DNA from: Burkholderiales bacterium
Lineage (GTDB): Bacteria; Pseudomonadota; Gammaproteobacteria; Burkholderiales; Burkholderiaceae_E
Reading direction: 5' to 3'
Length of the DNA: 42,945 bases
Assembly (NCBI GenBank): GCA_026399875.1
Contig: JAPLQF010000045.1
Coordinates: forward strand, 1 to 42,945
Numbering within the stretch: position 1 is the first letter of the stretch; each line of letters starts with the position of its first letter. Position numbers and translations under genes: made by a program. The notes beneath the pieces were generated by a model. That model did no database searches and was not told where the DNA came from. It saw only the letters and a program-made list of their open reading frames with translations. Of the stretch, positions 23,340 through 31,218 are shown piece after piece.

Positions 23340-25910
23340 TCAGCCGCCAGCTGCCAGAGCGTGCTCGACTGCCGCTTCACGGTTCATGGCACGACCAGCC
23401 TCAAGCTCGCGAACGAACTCGGCAGCGGTCAATGTTCGCCTCACATCGGCCAGCGCATCTTCGTAAGCTCGCTTGACATTACCGGATAGCTCGGCCGGCG
23501 CGGTATCGACCCCCAGAACGCCGGCCAGACGAGCCGCCACTTTGGGCTGGCCACACGCGGCGTAAGCAATCAGCAACTGGGCCAGCCCCCGAGTCACCCC
23601 GGGTGATGTCGGGTAGTTGCGGTACATCGGCAAGCTCTGACGAAACAAGGCCAGCGCTTGCGCCGGTTCGTTGCGGCGCAGCGCCAGGAAGCCCTGTTGC
23701 GCGAGGCTGCCGGCAATGTCGAAGTTCGATTCGACCGCGCGGTACATCGCCAGGCTCTCCACCAGCAGTTCATGCGCGCGGTCGAACTGGCCGCGGCGGA
23801 TGGCGATGGTACCCAGCAGCGCGCGGCCGTGGCCGATGTAGAGCTTGTCGTTGCCAATGCGCGCGATCTGCGCCTCGCACTCGGCCACCATCGCCTCGGC
23901 CGACTCATCGCACCCGATCAGCGCTTCGTAGCCGGCATAGCAGATCAACGCCTGGGCCAGCAAGAAGCCCTGGCGCCAGGGATCCCCGATGCGCCGTCCG
24001 TGGGCCAGGCTGTCTTCGAACAGCAGCCGCGTGGCCGGGTCGCGCTGGCGCGTGTCGATGTAGCCCATCCACATCAGCGACCAGGCCAGGCCTTCGTCGA
24101 ACTCCAACGGCCGCGACACTTCGGCGCACTGCTCGCACAGCCGGCGGCCGAGCGGCGGGTCGAAGTTGGTGGCCAGCATGCCGGCACCGTAAAACGAACG
24201 CGCGTAGTGGATCGAAGGCGCGCGGCCCTCGCGGAGGTAGGCCTCGGCCAGCCGCTGCTGCCAGCCGACCATCTCCTTCCAGTGCATGTTCTTGTACCAG
24301 AAGCGGGTCAGCGAACTGAACAGCCGCAGGCCCTGCTCGGCCTGGCCCGAGCGCAAGGACCACTGCAGTGCCAGCCTGAAGTTGTCGAGCTCGACCTCGG
24401 CAAGGGCGTGCCAATGCAACTGCTCGGTGCGGGTGAGCATTGGCCGGATGCGCTCGGCGAGCTCACCACAGTAGGCCAGGTGACGACGGCGTGTTTCCTC
24501 CAGCTCGTCGGCCACCAGCAGCTTTTCCAGCCCGTATTGGCGGATGGTCTCCAGCAGACGGTAGCGCGGCCCGGCGCTCGGGTCATCACCCGGCGCGTCG
24601 AGCACCACCAGCGATTTCTCGACCAGCTGGGCCAGCAGGTCCAGCACCTGCCCGCGCACGATCGGCAGCGCGCTGCACACCACCTCTGCCGCTTCCAGTG
24701 TCCACCCGCCTGCAAACTGCGAAAGCCGGCGCAGCAGAACCCGCTCGGGCTCGGCCAGCAGGTCGTGGCTCCAGTCGATCAGCGAGCGCAGCGTCTGGTG
24801 GCGCAACAACGCTGTGCGCCGGCCGCGCGTGAGCAGCGCGAAACGGTCGTCCAGGCGTTCGGCCAGCTGTTCGACAGTCATTGCGCCGACGCGCGCTGCG
24901 GCCAGCTCCAGCGCCAACGGAATGCCGTCGAGCTGGTGGCACACCCGCGCGGCAGCGTCGAGGTTGGCGGAAGTCAGGCGAAAGCCCGGGGCGACGGCCT
25001 GGGCCCGCTCGACGAACAGGCGGCTTGCCGGGAAGGCCAGGAATTCCTCGATCGATCCCAGCGCATCGGGCGGCGATGTTCGCAGCGACGGCAGCCGCCA
25101 GGCCACTTCGCCGGCCACGTCGAGGGCTTCGCGGCTGGTTGCCAGCGTGCGCGTGCCGTGGCTGTGGTGCAGCACCTGTTCGGCAAAGGCGGCACAGCGC
25201 TCGATCAGGTGCTCGCAGTTGTCCAGGATCAACAGCAGGCTGCGACGGCGCAGCACGTCCAGCAAGGTGTCGAGCAACGGTCGCGTCGCTTCCTCGTGCA
25301 CGTCGAGTGCGCCCGCCACGGTACGAACGAGCAGCGACGGGTCGGTCACCGGAGCCAGTTCGACGAAGCACACGCCGTCAGCGAAACCAGCGCCGGCTCG
25401 GTCGGCGACTTCCAGGGCCAGCCGCGTCTTGCCGACACCGCCAGCGCCCACCAGGGTTAGCAGGTGGGTGTCGGCCAGCAGCGCCAACACGGCGCTCAGG
25501 TCGTCCTCACGACCGATCAGCGTGGGCTTGTTGGCGGGCAGGCCACGGTGGGGGGTCGGGGTCGCGGTCAGCGGCGATGCGCGCTCGCCCGGGCTTTCAT
25601 CCAGTGGCAGGGTGAAACGATAGCCGCGCCCCGGCACCGTCGTCAGCGCGTGCGCGCCCAGCAGTTTGCGCAGCCCCGACACATGCTGGCGGAGGTTGTT
25701 TTCTTCGACCACCAGACCGGGCCAGACCCGCGCAAGCAGCTCTTCGTGCGACACCACGCGATCACGTTCTGCCACCAGCACCAGCAGCAAGTCAAAGGCG
25801 CGCGCGCCCACGGCGAGCGGCTCGCCACTGGCAAGCAGCAGGCGTTGCGCGGGCCGCAGTTCGAAGCGGCCGAAGCGCACCAAGTCTGGAATGGCTGGCG
25901 TGGTTGTCAT
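23340..25910 (-). CDS. Winged-helix / AAA-type ATPase transcription regulator
   Basis: An 856-residue regulator. Residues 11-102 form an OmpR/PhoB-type winged helix (FGRFELRPAQRLLL, ELLARVWPGLVVEENNLRQH, VPGRGYRFTL). A STAND-type ATPase follows, with Walker A GAGGVGKT (155-162), Walker B LLLILDN (D230), and an LATSRE sensor motif. The C-terminal half from about 480 is helical and TPR-like (ALFRQSLPMYRNY). This is the AfsR-like architecture common in proteobacteria next to a divergent metabolic operon. It probably senses a ligand through the repeats and regulates the divergent genes from 26.0 kb. The start is set by the onset of the winged helix; an ATG 12 codons upstream is less likely. Confidence 0.92.
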   Translation of the reverse strand: MTTTPAIPDLVRFGRFELRPAQRLLLASGEPLAVGARAFDLLLVLVAERDRVVSHEELLARVWPGLVVEENNLRQHVSGLRKLLGAHALTTVPGRGYRFTLPLDESPGERASPLTATPTPHRGLPANKPTLIGREDDLSAVLALLADTHLLTLVGAGGVGKTRLALEVADRAGAGFADGVCFVELAPVTDPSLLVRTVAGALDVHEEATRPLLDTLLDVLRRRSLLLILDNCEHLIERCAAFAEQVLHHSHGTRTLATSREALDVAGEVAWRLPSLRTSPPDALGSIEEFLAFPASRLFVERAQAVAPGFRLTSANLDAAARVCHQLDGIPLALELAAARVGAMTVEQLAERLDDRFALLTRGRRTALLRHQTLRSLIDWSHDLLAEPERVLLRRLSQFAGGWTLEAAEVVCSALPIVRGQVLDLLAQLVEKSLVVLDAPGDDPSAGPRYRLLETIRQYGLEKLLVADELEETRRRHLAYCGELAERIRPMLTRTEQLHWHALAEVELDNFRLALQWSLRSGQAEQGLRLFSSLTRFWYKNMHWKEMVGWQQRLAEAYLREGRAPSIHYARSFYGAGMLATNFDPPLGRRLCEQCAEVSRPLEFDEGLAWSLMWMGYIDTRQRDPATRLLFEDSLAHGRRIGDPWRQGFLLAQALICYAGYEALIGCDESAEAMVAECEAQIARIGNDKLYIGHGRALLGTIAIRRGQFDRAHELLVESLAMYRAVESNFDIAGSLAQQGFLALRRNEPAQALALFRQSLPMYRNYPTSPGVTRGLAQLLIAYAACGQPKVAARLAGVLGVDTAPAELSGNVKRAYEDALADVRRTLTAAEFVRELEAGRAMNREAAVEHALAAGG

Positions 25911-25928
25911 CAGGCGGTGCAATCTTAG

Positions 25929-25974
25929 CGCGGCCATCGAATTCACAAGGTTTCACACCGCCGAGATGGCCGCG
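25929..25974. promoter_or_regulatory. Inverted repeat in the divergent promoter region
   Basis: Perfect 10-bp arms CGCGGCCATC (25929-25938) and GATGGCCGCG (25965-25974), 26 bases apart, between the ATPase regulator gene and the methyltransferase operon. The centre-to-centre distance of 36 bases is more than three helical turns, suiting two dimers or a looped site. I infer that the adjacent regulator binds here. Confidence 0.45.
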
Positions 25975-26038
25975 GCCGGGAGCGCTGAACACACTGGGGG
26001 CACCCGATCCGGGCACCTCCACTGCAAAGGACACCCCC

Positions 26039-26851
26039 ATGAACGCCCCCACCGACCTGAACGCTTTGAAGACCCGCCAGCAGACTGCCTGGGCCAGCGG
26101 CGACTACGCCGTCATCGGCACCACGCTGCAGATCGTCGGCGAGCAGCTCGCCGAGGCCTGCGACCTGCGTACCGACGAGCGCGTACTCGACGTGGCGGCC
26201 GGCAACGGCAATGCCACGCTGGCTGCGGCGCGCCGCGGTTGCCTCGTGACCTCGACCGACTATGTCGGCAGTCTGCTCGAGCGAGGCGCCGAGCGCGCCC
26301 GTGCCGAGGGCCTGCAGGCCACATTCCAAGTGGCTGATGCCGAGACCTTGCCCTTCCCCGACGCCAGCTTCGACGCCGTGCTGTCGACCTTTGGCGTGAT
26401 GTTCTCGCCCGACCAGGCGCGTGCCGCCGCCGAGCTGGCGCGCGTGTGCCGGCCAGGGGGCCGCATCGGCCTGGCCAATTGGACGCCGGAGGGCTTCATC
26501 GGGCAGGTCTTCAAGACCCTGGGTCGCCACGTGCCGCCGCCGGCCGGCGTGCAGCCGCCCTCGCGCTGGGGCGTCGAGGCGACCCTGCATGCGCTGTTTG
26601 GCGAGGCAGCCGGCGCGATCTCGGTGACGCCGCGCCACTTCAACTTCCGCTACCGCTCGCCGGCGCATTTCATCGATGTCTTCCGCACCTGGTACGGGCC
26701 GATCCACAAGGCCTTTGCGGCGCTGCCGGCCGAAGGCGCGCAGGCTCTGGAAAGCGACCTGACCGAGCTGCTGATGCGCATGAACCGTGCGGGCGCGGCC
26801 TCGCTGGTGGTGCCCAGCGAGTACCTCGAAGTCATCGTGACGCGGCGCTGA
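26039..26851 (+). CDS. Class I SAM-dependent methyltransferase
   Basis: A 270-residue methyltransferase of the UbiE/Methyltransf_11 type. Motif I is VLDVAAGNGNATL (49-61), followed by STDYVGSLLERG (acidic motif II region), VADAETLPFPDASFDAV and RVCRPGGRIGLANW. The start is the ATG after the divergent promoter region. It is the first gene of an operon with an alpha/beta hydrolase five bases downstream, a DUF2855 gene and ridA. The substrate is not evident. The motif order and length rule out RNA methyltransferases of the RlmE or TrmD kind. Confidence 0.9.
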   Translation: MNAPTDLNALKTRQQTAWASGDYAVIGTTLQIVGEQLAEACDLRTDERVLDVAAGNGNATLAAARRGCLVTSTDYVGSLLERGAERARAEGLQATFQVADAETLPFPDASFDAVLSTFGVMFSPDQARAAAELARVCRPGGRIGLANWTPEGFIGQVFKTLGRHVPPPAGVQPPSRWGVEATLHALFGEAAGAISVTPRHFNFRYRSPAHFIDVFRTWYGPIHKAFAALPAEGAQALESDLTELLMRMNRAGAASLVVPSEYLEVIVTRR

Positions 26852-26856
26852 ATGCC

Positions 26857-27711
26857 ATGGCCGCTGCAATGACCGACACCTCACCGGCCATTCCGTTCCA
26901 CCGCGAGGCTGGTATCGGGCCCGGCGTGGTCTGCATCCACTGCAACGCCAGCAGCTCCTCTCAGTGGCGCCCGCTGATGGACCGGCTGGCCCCGCGCCAC
27001 CGCGTGCTCGCTCCCGATACCCACGGCGCTGGCCGCGGGCCGGCCTGGCCGAGCGACCGTGCGCTGACGCTGAGCGACGAGGTGGCGTCGCTCGAACCCG
27101 TCCTGGCCCGCGCGGGCGCGCCGCTCGCGTTGGTCGGCCACTCGTACGGCGGCGCGGTGGCGCTGCTTGCCGCCCTGCGACAGCCCGAGCGGGTGCATGC
27201 GCTGGTGCTGTACGAGCCTACGCTCTTTGCTCTGGTCGATGCTGCGTCGCCGGCGCCCAACGAGGCCGACGGCATTCGCCGCACGGTGGCGCTGGCGTCG
27301 GCTGCGCTCGCCCGCGGTGACCGGAGCGCCGCTGCGGAAGTCTTCATCGACTACTGGATGGGCGCAGGCGCCTTCTCCGCCAAGCCCGATGCACAGCGCA
27401 ACGCGGTCGAGGCGGCCATCGTCAACGTGCAGGGCTGGGGCGAGGCGCTGTTTGGCGACACCACGCCGCTGGCGGCACTTCGGGCGCTCGAGATGCCGGT
27501 GCTGCTGATGCAGGGCAGCGAGACCACCTCCTCGGCGCGCGCGGTGGTCACGCTTCTGGCGCAGACGCTGCCGCGGGTCGAGACGCTGACCTTTCGGGGC
27601 CTGGGCCACATGGGGCCGGTCACGCATGCGGCGCAGGTCGACGAAGCCATCGACGGCTTCCTGCGGCGCCATCCTGCGCCTTTGACGGTCGTGGCAGGTC
27701 GGGACGCATAA
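26857..27711 (+). CDS. Alpha/beta hydrolase
   Basis: A 284-residue alpha/beta-hydrolase-fold enzyme. It has the nucleophile elbow VGHSYGG (S96), the oxyanion region VVCIHCNASSSSQWRPL near the N-terminus, and the catalytic His in FRGLGHMGPV (H251). An Asp in the PVLLMQGSE region is expected but Glu222 is found, so the acid may be Glu or lie elsewhere. The start may be 26857 or 26869; both are ATG in frame and lie just after the methyltransferase stop. The spacing implies one operon. Substrate unknown; an ester, thioester or lactone is possible. Confidence 0.88.
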   Translation: MAAAMTDTSPAIPFHREAGIGPGVVCIHCNASSSSQWRPLMDRLAPRHRVLAPDTHGAGRGPAWPSDRALTLSDEVASLEPVLARAGAPLALVGHSYGGAVALLAALRQPERVHALVLYEPTLFALVDAASPAPNEADGIRRTVALASAALARGDRSAAAEVFIDYWMGAGAFSAKPDAQRNAVEAAIVNVQGWGEALFGDTTPLAALRALEMPVLLMQGSETTSSARAVVTLLAQTLPRVETLTFRGLGHMGPVTHAAQVDEAIDGFLRRHPAPLTVVAGRDA

Positions 27712-27742
27712 CGAATGTTGCACTGGATCGAAAGGAAGCTGA

Positions 27743-28813
27743 ATGCGTGAATTGCAGGTGAGCAAACAAGACCTGCGCCAGGTTCGTCTCGTGGACGTGG
27801 CGCCCATACCCCTGGTCGACGGCACTGCCCGCCTTCGGCTGGATCTCTTTGCGTTGACCTCGAATAACCTGACCTATGCCGCGATGGGGGACAGCGCGGC
27901 CGGATACTGGGACTTCTTCCCGGGCCCGGCCGGGTGGGGCAAGCCTCCGGCCTGGGGCTTGGGCACGGTCATCGACTCGAAAGCGGAGGGCGTGACCGAA
28001 GGCGCGCGCTACTACGGCCTCTTCCCTGTCAGCGAGACCTTGGACGTCACCCCCGTCAAGGCTGGCGCCCGGGGATTTGTCGACGGGGCGCCCCATCGTG
28101 CGGGCAAGGCTGTGGTCTACAACCATTACGTGGACGCGCGCGCGGACCCCGCGTACGACGCTGCATTCGAACTGGAGCAGCCCCTGATCCGACCGCTGTA
28201 TCCATCGGGCTGGTGGCTTGCAGAGCGTGTGCAACAAGGCCATCCGGCGAGAGTCTTGATTTCCAGTGCGTCATCGAAGACGGCCTTGTCGGCAGCGGCT
28301 CAGCTTCGGCGGCTGGGAGTTGCCGAACTGGTGGCCCTGACGTCCGCCCGCCATCAAGCGTTTGTCGCCAAGACGGGTTTGTACGACCACGTTCACACCT
28401 ACGACGACCTGTCAGACGTGTCGCTCCGTGCACACACCACGTATGTCGATTTTCTGGGGCGTGAGGAACTGACCGAAGCGGTCCATCGACGGCTTGGTGC
28501 CAGCTTGGCATGCAGCATTCTGATGGGCGCGACCGACTGGGCCGCCAAGCCGGGTGGACTTCAGCGACCCATGAAGGATCTATCTGGCCCGCCCCCGGAG
28601 TTGCTCTTCGTGCCGGACTACGCCGCCCGGCGCCTGCAAACCGACCGAGAGCTTGGGGCCACGCTGATCCGTGATCTGCGTGACTTTTACGCAGAGTCGA
28701 GAGCCTACTTCACGGTCCGTCGCGAGGAGGGTGCGGCTGCCATCACTTCAGCTTGGTCTCGACTCTCGGCCGATCAAGCATCTCCAGGCGAGGGCCTGGT
28801 CTTATCGTTCTGA
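27743..28813 (+). CDS. DUF2855 family protein
   Basis: A 356-residue protein. The N-terminus (VSKQDLRQVRLVD, then LFALTSNNLTYAAMGDS) and the block YWDFFP...GKPPAWGLGTV are the hallmarks of DUF2855, a family with a distant resemblance to zinc-free medium-chain reductases. A central VLISSASSKTALSAAAQL looks like a nucleotide-binding beta-alpha-beta turn, without the usual GxGxxG. AAGGAAG precedes the ATG. The gene follows the hydrolase by 31 bases and is followed by ridA after 26. Function of the family is not established to my knowledge; an oxidoreductase-like role is an inference. Confidence 0.85.
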   Translation: MRELQVSKQDLRQVRLVDVAPIPLVDGTARLRLDLFALTSNNLTYAAMGDSAAGYWDFFPGPAGWGKPPAWGLGTVIDSKAEGVTEGARYYGLFPVSETLDVTPVKAGARGFVDGAPHRAGKAVVYNHYVDARADPAYDAAFELEQPLIRPLYPSGWWLAERVQQGHPARVLISSASSKTALSAAAQLRRLGVAELVALTSARHQAFVAKTGLYDHVHTYDDLSDVSLRAHTTYVDFLGREELTEAVHRRLGASLACSILMGATDWAAKPGGLQRPMKDLSGPPPELLFVPDYAARRLQTDRELGATLIRDLRDFYAESRAYFTVRREEGAAAITSAWSRLSADQASPGEGLVLSF

Positions 28814-28839
28814 TGCGCGACGACCACATAGGAGTCCAA

Positions 28840-29220
28840 ATGCCCCGTCGAATCGTCTACACCCCCAAAGCAGCGAAGCCTCCGGCCGCTTACAGCCAGG
28901 CGGTCAAAGCCGCCGGCCTGGTCTTCGTCTCCGGCACGGCGCCCACCGATCCGGTCACAGGCGCCTTCAAGGGCACGACCATCCAAGAGCAGACCCGCCA
29001 GTGCCTGACCAACATCCAGGCCATCCTTGAAGAAGCGGGCAGTTGCATGGACAAGATCGTCAGCGCCACGGTGGTGATGGCCGATGAGGACGAATTCGCC
29101 GGGATGAACGAAGAGTGGTTGAAGTGGTTTCCCGTCAACCCACCCGCCCGCCAAGGCGCGAAGCTTCCTGCACGCATCCCTGGCATGAAGGTCTCCATTG
29201 CAGCCATCGCGGAGGCGTGA
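28840..29220 (+). CDS. RidA family protein (enamine/imine deaminase-like)
   Basis: A 126-residue member of the RidA/YjgF family. The characteristic blocks are PAAYSQAVKAAGLVFVSGTAP, IQEQTRQCLTNIQAILEEAG, VVMADEDEFAGMNEEW, and PARQGAKLPA near the C-terminus, where RidA enzymes carry the Arg that binds substrate carboxylate. RidA hydrolyses reactive enamines or imines. The ATG has TAGGAG upstream. As the last gene of the operon it may remove a reactive by-product formed by one of the enzymes ahead of it. Confidence 0.92.
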   Translation: MPRRIVYTPKAAKPPAAYSQAVKAAGLVFVSGTAPTDPVTGAFKGTTIQEQTRQCLTNIQAILEEAGSCMDKIVSATVVMADEDEFAGMNEEWLKWFPVNPPARQGAKLPARIPGMKVSIAAIAEA

Positions 29221-29452
29221 TCAGACGTCGAAGCGGCAGACCGGCACGACAGGCCAACCCTTGACCGTCTGGGCGAGCCGGCCTCTGACCAAGGAGCCTG
29301 CCGCGTCTGCCTGCAGACTTGCAGTCTCGGCCCGTGGACTTCTGCGTTTGAAGGGCTGCTGTAGGGCGGCGAAAACGGATGAGCGAAAGTCTTGAATGGG
29401 TCGGAAGCTGCCTGCCAAATGAGCGCGATCAGCGACCCCAATGGGGTGTGAT

Positions 29453-29887
29453 TTATCCGCCGATCTGAAGCTGATCGATGAGGCGTCGCAAGGCCTCGGA
29501 CGGCGAGATCACCAAGACGCTGCGCTGAATACTGCTGAAAAGGTTGCCGAAGTCGCGTCTGTCGCCGGTCACAAGCCAATCGCACCGCGCATCGATGGAC
29601 GCAGCCAGGATCGGAGCGTCTTTGGCCATGATCTGCGCGGCTGACCACTCGAGTGTCTCGTTGCTTGATGACGGACACAGGGTGCAGCTGCTTCGCACAC
29701 GTTCCCATGCGGGTATCGCATCGGGTGCTTTAAGCGCCAAGTTACGCCGCGCCTCTTCCAATGCGTACGCCGAGGTGACGGCACGGGTCAGGCCCGCAGC
29801 GGCGAAGTCAATTAACAGTCCCGGAGCGCTTTGGGGTCTGTAGACCGCACTGAACAGGACGTTTGCGTCCAGGAAAAAAACAATCAA
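29453..29887 (-). CDS. PIN-domain toxin
   Basis: A 144-residue PIN protein: FFLDANVLFSAVYRP (first Asp), the conserved Glu in YALEEARRNL, DAPILAASIDARCDWLVTGDRRDFG with the remaining acidic residues. It is a likely ribonuclease toxin of the PIN_3 type rather than the classical VapC arrangement. It starts with TTG overlapping the antitoxin stop as TTGA, the same junction as the VapBC pair at 2.9 kb. No lesion is seen. Targets unknown. Confidence 0.85.
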   Translation of the reverse strand: MIVFFLDANVLFSAVYRPQSAPGLLIDFAAAGLTRAVTSAYALEEARRNLALKAPDAIPAWERVRSSCTLCPSSSNETLEWSAAQIMAKDAPILAASIDARCDWLVTGDRRDFGNLFSSIQRSVLVISPSEALRRLIDQLQIGG

Positions 29888-30138
29888 GGCTTTCTGGCTT
29901 TCAGTAACGCGCTCGCCGCAGCGGCGTCGATGTCACTGACCGTGCCCTCGCGTTCGAACTCTGCAATTCGGACGTCACTGTAAATCTCGATCGGCAGCAC
30001 TGCCGCCTGGCGCAGCACGATCGCGCCGTCAGTGGTGACGTCGATCAGCATCGGTGTGTTCTCCTCGATCCCCAGGCGCTTGAGGAGCGCTCGAGGGATC
30101 GTGATCTGTCCTTTCTTTCCGCACTTGACGATGTCCAT
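29884..30138 (-). CDS. AbrB/SpoVT-type antitoxin
   Basis: An 84-residue antitoxin. The N-terminal swapped-hairpin AbrB fold is clear: VKCGKKGQITIPRALLKRLGI, TPMLIDVTTDGAIVLRQA. The C-terminal part (AEFEREGTVSDIDAAAASALL) is helical and should cap the toxin. It is the first gene of the pair and should bind its own promoter. A start at 30138 is supported by GGAGGACTCC-like sequence in front (AGGA). It ends 131 bases from the dif-like site. Confidence 0.88.
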   Translation of the reverse strand: MDIVKCGKKGQITIPRALLKRLGIEENTPMLIDVTTDGAIVLRQAAVLPIEIYSDVRIAEFEREGTVSDIDAAAASALLKARKP

Positions 30139-30268
30139 CGGAGTCCTCCATCAGGCGAAGAAGTGTACCTCGGCATCTTCCGGCTAGCCGGAAATCCGCA
30201 TATCAGGCGCTCAGGTTAGAAAAACGTGGTGCGTACACCGTTGATTAATAACAACCCGTGACTTCTGT

Positions 30269-30296
30269 AAGTCGCATAATATGGATTATGTAAAAT
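30269..30296. other. dif: dif-like XerCD recombination site
   Basis: Arm AAGTCGCATAA, 6-base centre TATGGA, arm TTATGTAAAAT. The E. coli dif arms are GGTGCGCATAA and TTATGTTAAAT: the XerD-side arm matches 10 of 11, and the inner seven bases CGCATAA of the XerC arm match fully. The 11-6-11 geometry is exact. It could be the chromosomal dif, a plasmid resolution site, or the edge of an element that integrates through XerCD. No xerC or xerD gene and no second full site is in the window. Confidence 0.7.
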
Positions 30297-30368
30297 CCGC
30301 TATTGGGCTTGTTGCCTTGGTTCGATGTGGCCAGAAGGTCGGTGGCGGTTGTCTGATTCGGAGTGCTG

Positions 30369-30632
30369 ATGGGTGTGATGGTCGATTGTTCTCGTCGCTG
30401 GGAAACGGAGACGCGCTACTACGCAACCTTCGCTCACCTGGACTTGTTCGGAGACTGGGTCTTGCACAAGCAGTGGGGCGGCAAAGGCTCCAGGCTTGGC
30501 GGAACCCGAGTCGTCGCGGTTGGATTGAGCTCGATTGTGCAGGCGATGGTGGTCATCGACCGGCAACGAGCCCGAGCCGGTTATTCCTTGGTCGAACGGG
30601 CTGTCAAATCGTTAAACGTTAGGCACATTTAG
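30369..30632 (+). CDS. WGR-domain protein
   Basis: An 87-residue protein consisting almost wholly of a WGR-like domain: TRYYATFAHLDLFGDWVLHKQWGG, then GGTRVVAVGLSSIVQAM and RARAGYSLV. The Trp-Gly pair is followed by Gly instead of Arg. WGR domains bind nucleic acid ends and occur in PARP enzymes, MolR and many small element-borne proteins. The ATG at 30369 has CGGAG six bases upstream. It begins about 70 bases from the dif-like site, and its TAG stop is the first part of a hairpin (30630-30671). Confidence 0.7.
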   Translation: MGVMVDCSRRWETETRYYATFAHLDLFGDWVLHKQWGGKGSRLGGTRVVAVGLSSIVQAMVVIDRQRARAGYSLVERAVKSLNVRHI

Positions 30633-30671
30633 ACATAGGTTTCGCGGAAAGCTTCGAAAGGCATATGTCTA
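30630..30671. promoter_or_regulatory. Nested inverted repeat after the WGR gene
   Basis: Outer arms TAGACATA and TATGTCTA, inner arms TTTCG and CGAAA, about 10 bases of loop. TATGTCTA recurs at 30794-30801. Both are followed by a CGTSACG-like stretch (CGTCACG, CGTGACG). The hairpin may end the WGR transcript or be an operator; no U-tract follows. Confidence 0.45.
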
Positions 30672-30862
30672 TTCGTCACGCGACTGTGACTGAAATTCAG
30701 CAAACCTGACCCTTGCGGCCCTTCCTTGAGCGAAATGCGCTGGAAACCGTCGCCCAGTGCCTCCAATCGACCTAAATCCCTTCAAAAACGGCCTATGTCT
30801 ACCGTTCGTGACGACATATTGACCGGTCATCGGCGTGACAGATACGGTTCGACGACACGGTT

Positions 30863-30931
30863 GCGCTGGGGAGTGCGGCTGTGTGCGCGGCGCTGGGGAG
30901 TGCGGCTGTGTGCGCGGCGCTGGGGAGTGCC
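30863..30931. repeat. 27-bp tandem repeat, about 2.6 copies
   Basis: Two identical units (30863-30889, 30890-30916) starting GCGCTGGGGAGTGCGGCT, then a partial third ending at the divergence GTGCCGGC. It sits 32 bases ahead of the ATG of the next gene. The 330-base region 30633-30962 holds this, the inverted repeat and no credible gene. Confidence 0.85.
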
Positions 30932-30962
30932 GGCTCATGCAACCACTTTTAAGAGAGAAATC

Positions 30963-31196
30963 ATGCAAAGCACTACGCTCGTGATCGGCCGTTCCTATCT
31001 GCCGACTTCCAACACCGAAGCATCTTTCATCAAAGCCACCGCACAGGCCATCGCCCGTCATCCGGATATCAGCTCGGACATCCTGGCGGCCGGTCTTCTG
31101 GAAATTCCGACCCGCTTTCCCAAGGCAGACGTTGCCTCGGCAACCAGAAAGCTCGTTCTGGAAGCCTGCAAAGCTCGAGACAAGACCTACTGCTGA
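30963..31196 (+). CDS. Small hypothetical protein
   Basis: A 77-residue product with AAGAGAGAAATC before the ATG. It reads MQSTTLVIGRSYLP, EASFIKATAQAIARHPDISS, ILAAGLLEIPTRFP, ATRKLVLEACKAR. It is helical, with no signal peptide or membrane segment. I do not recognise it. It is followed after 22 bases by the large DNA-binding protein gene and is probably co-transcribed. The tandem repeats directly upstream may matter for its expression. Confidence 0.55.
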   Translation: MQSTTLVIGRSYLPTSNTEASFIKATAQAIARHPDISSDILAAGLLEIPTRFPKADVASATRKLVLEACKARDKTYC

Positions 31197-31218
31197 TCGA
31201 AGTTGTCTGGCTGCTGCA

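Noticed and set aside
23658..25460. Long plus-strand frame of 600 codons
   Set aside because: It is the antisense shadow of the ATPase regulator gene, rich in Arg, Gln and His with no domain sense.
30281..30622. Plus-strand frame of 113 codons starting in the dif-like site
   Set aside because: The overlapping WGR-domain frame explains the coding signal; this start lies within the recombination site.
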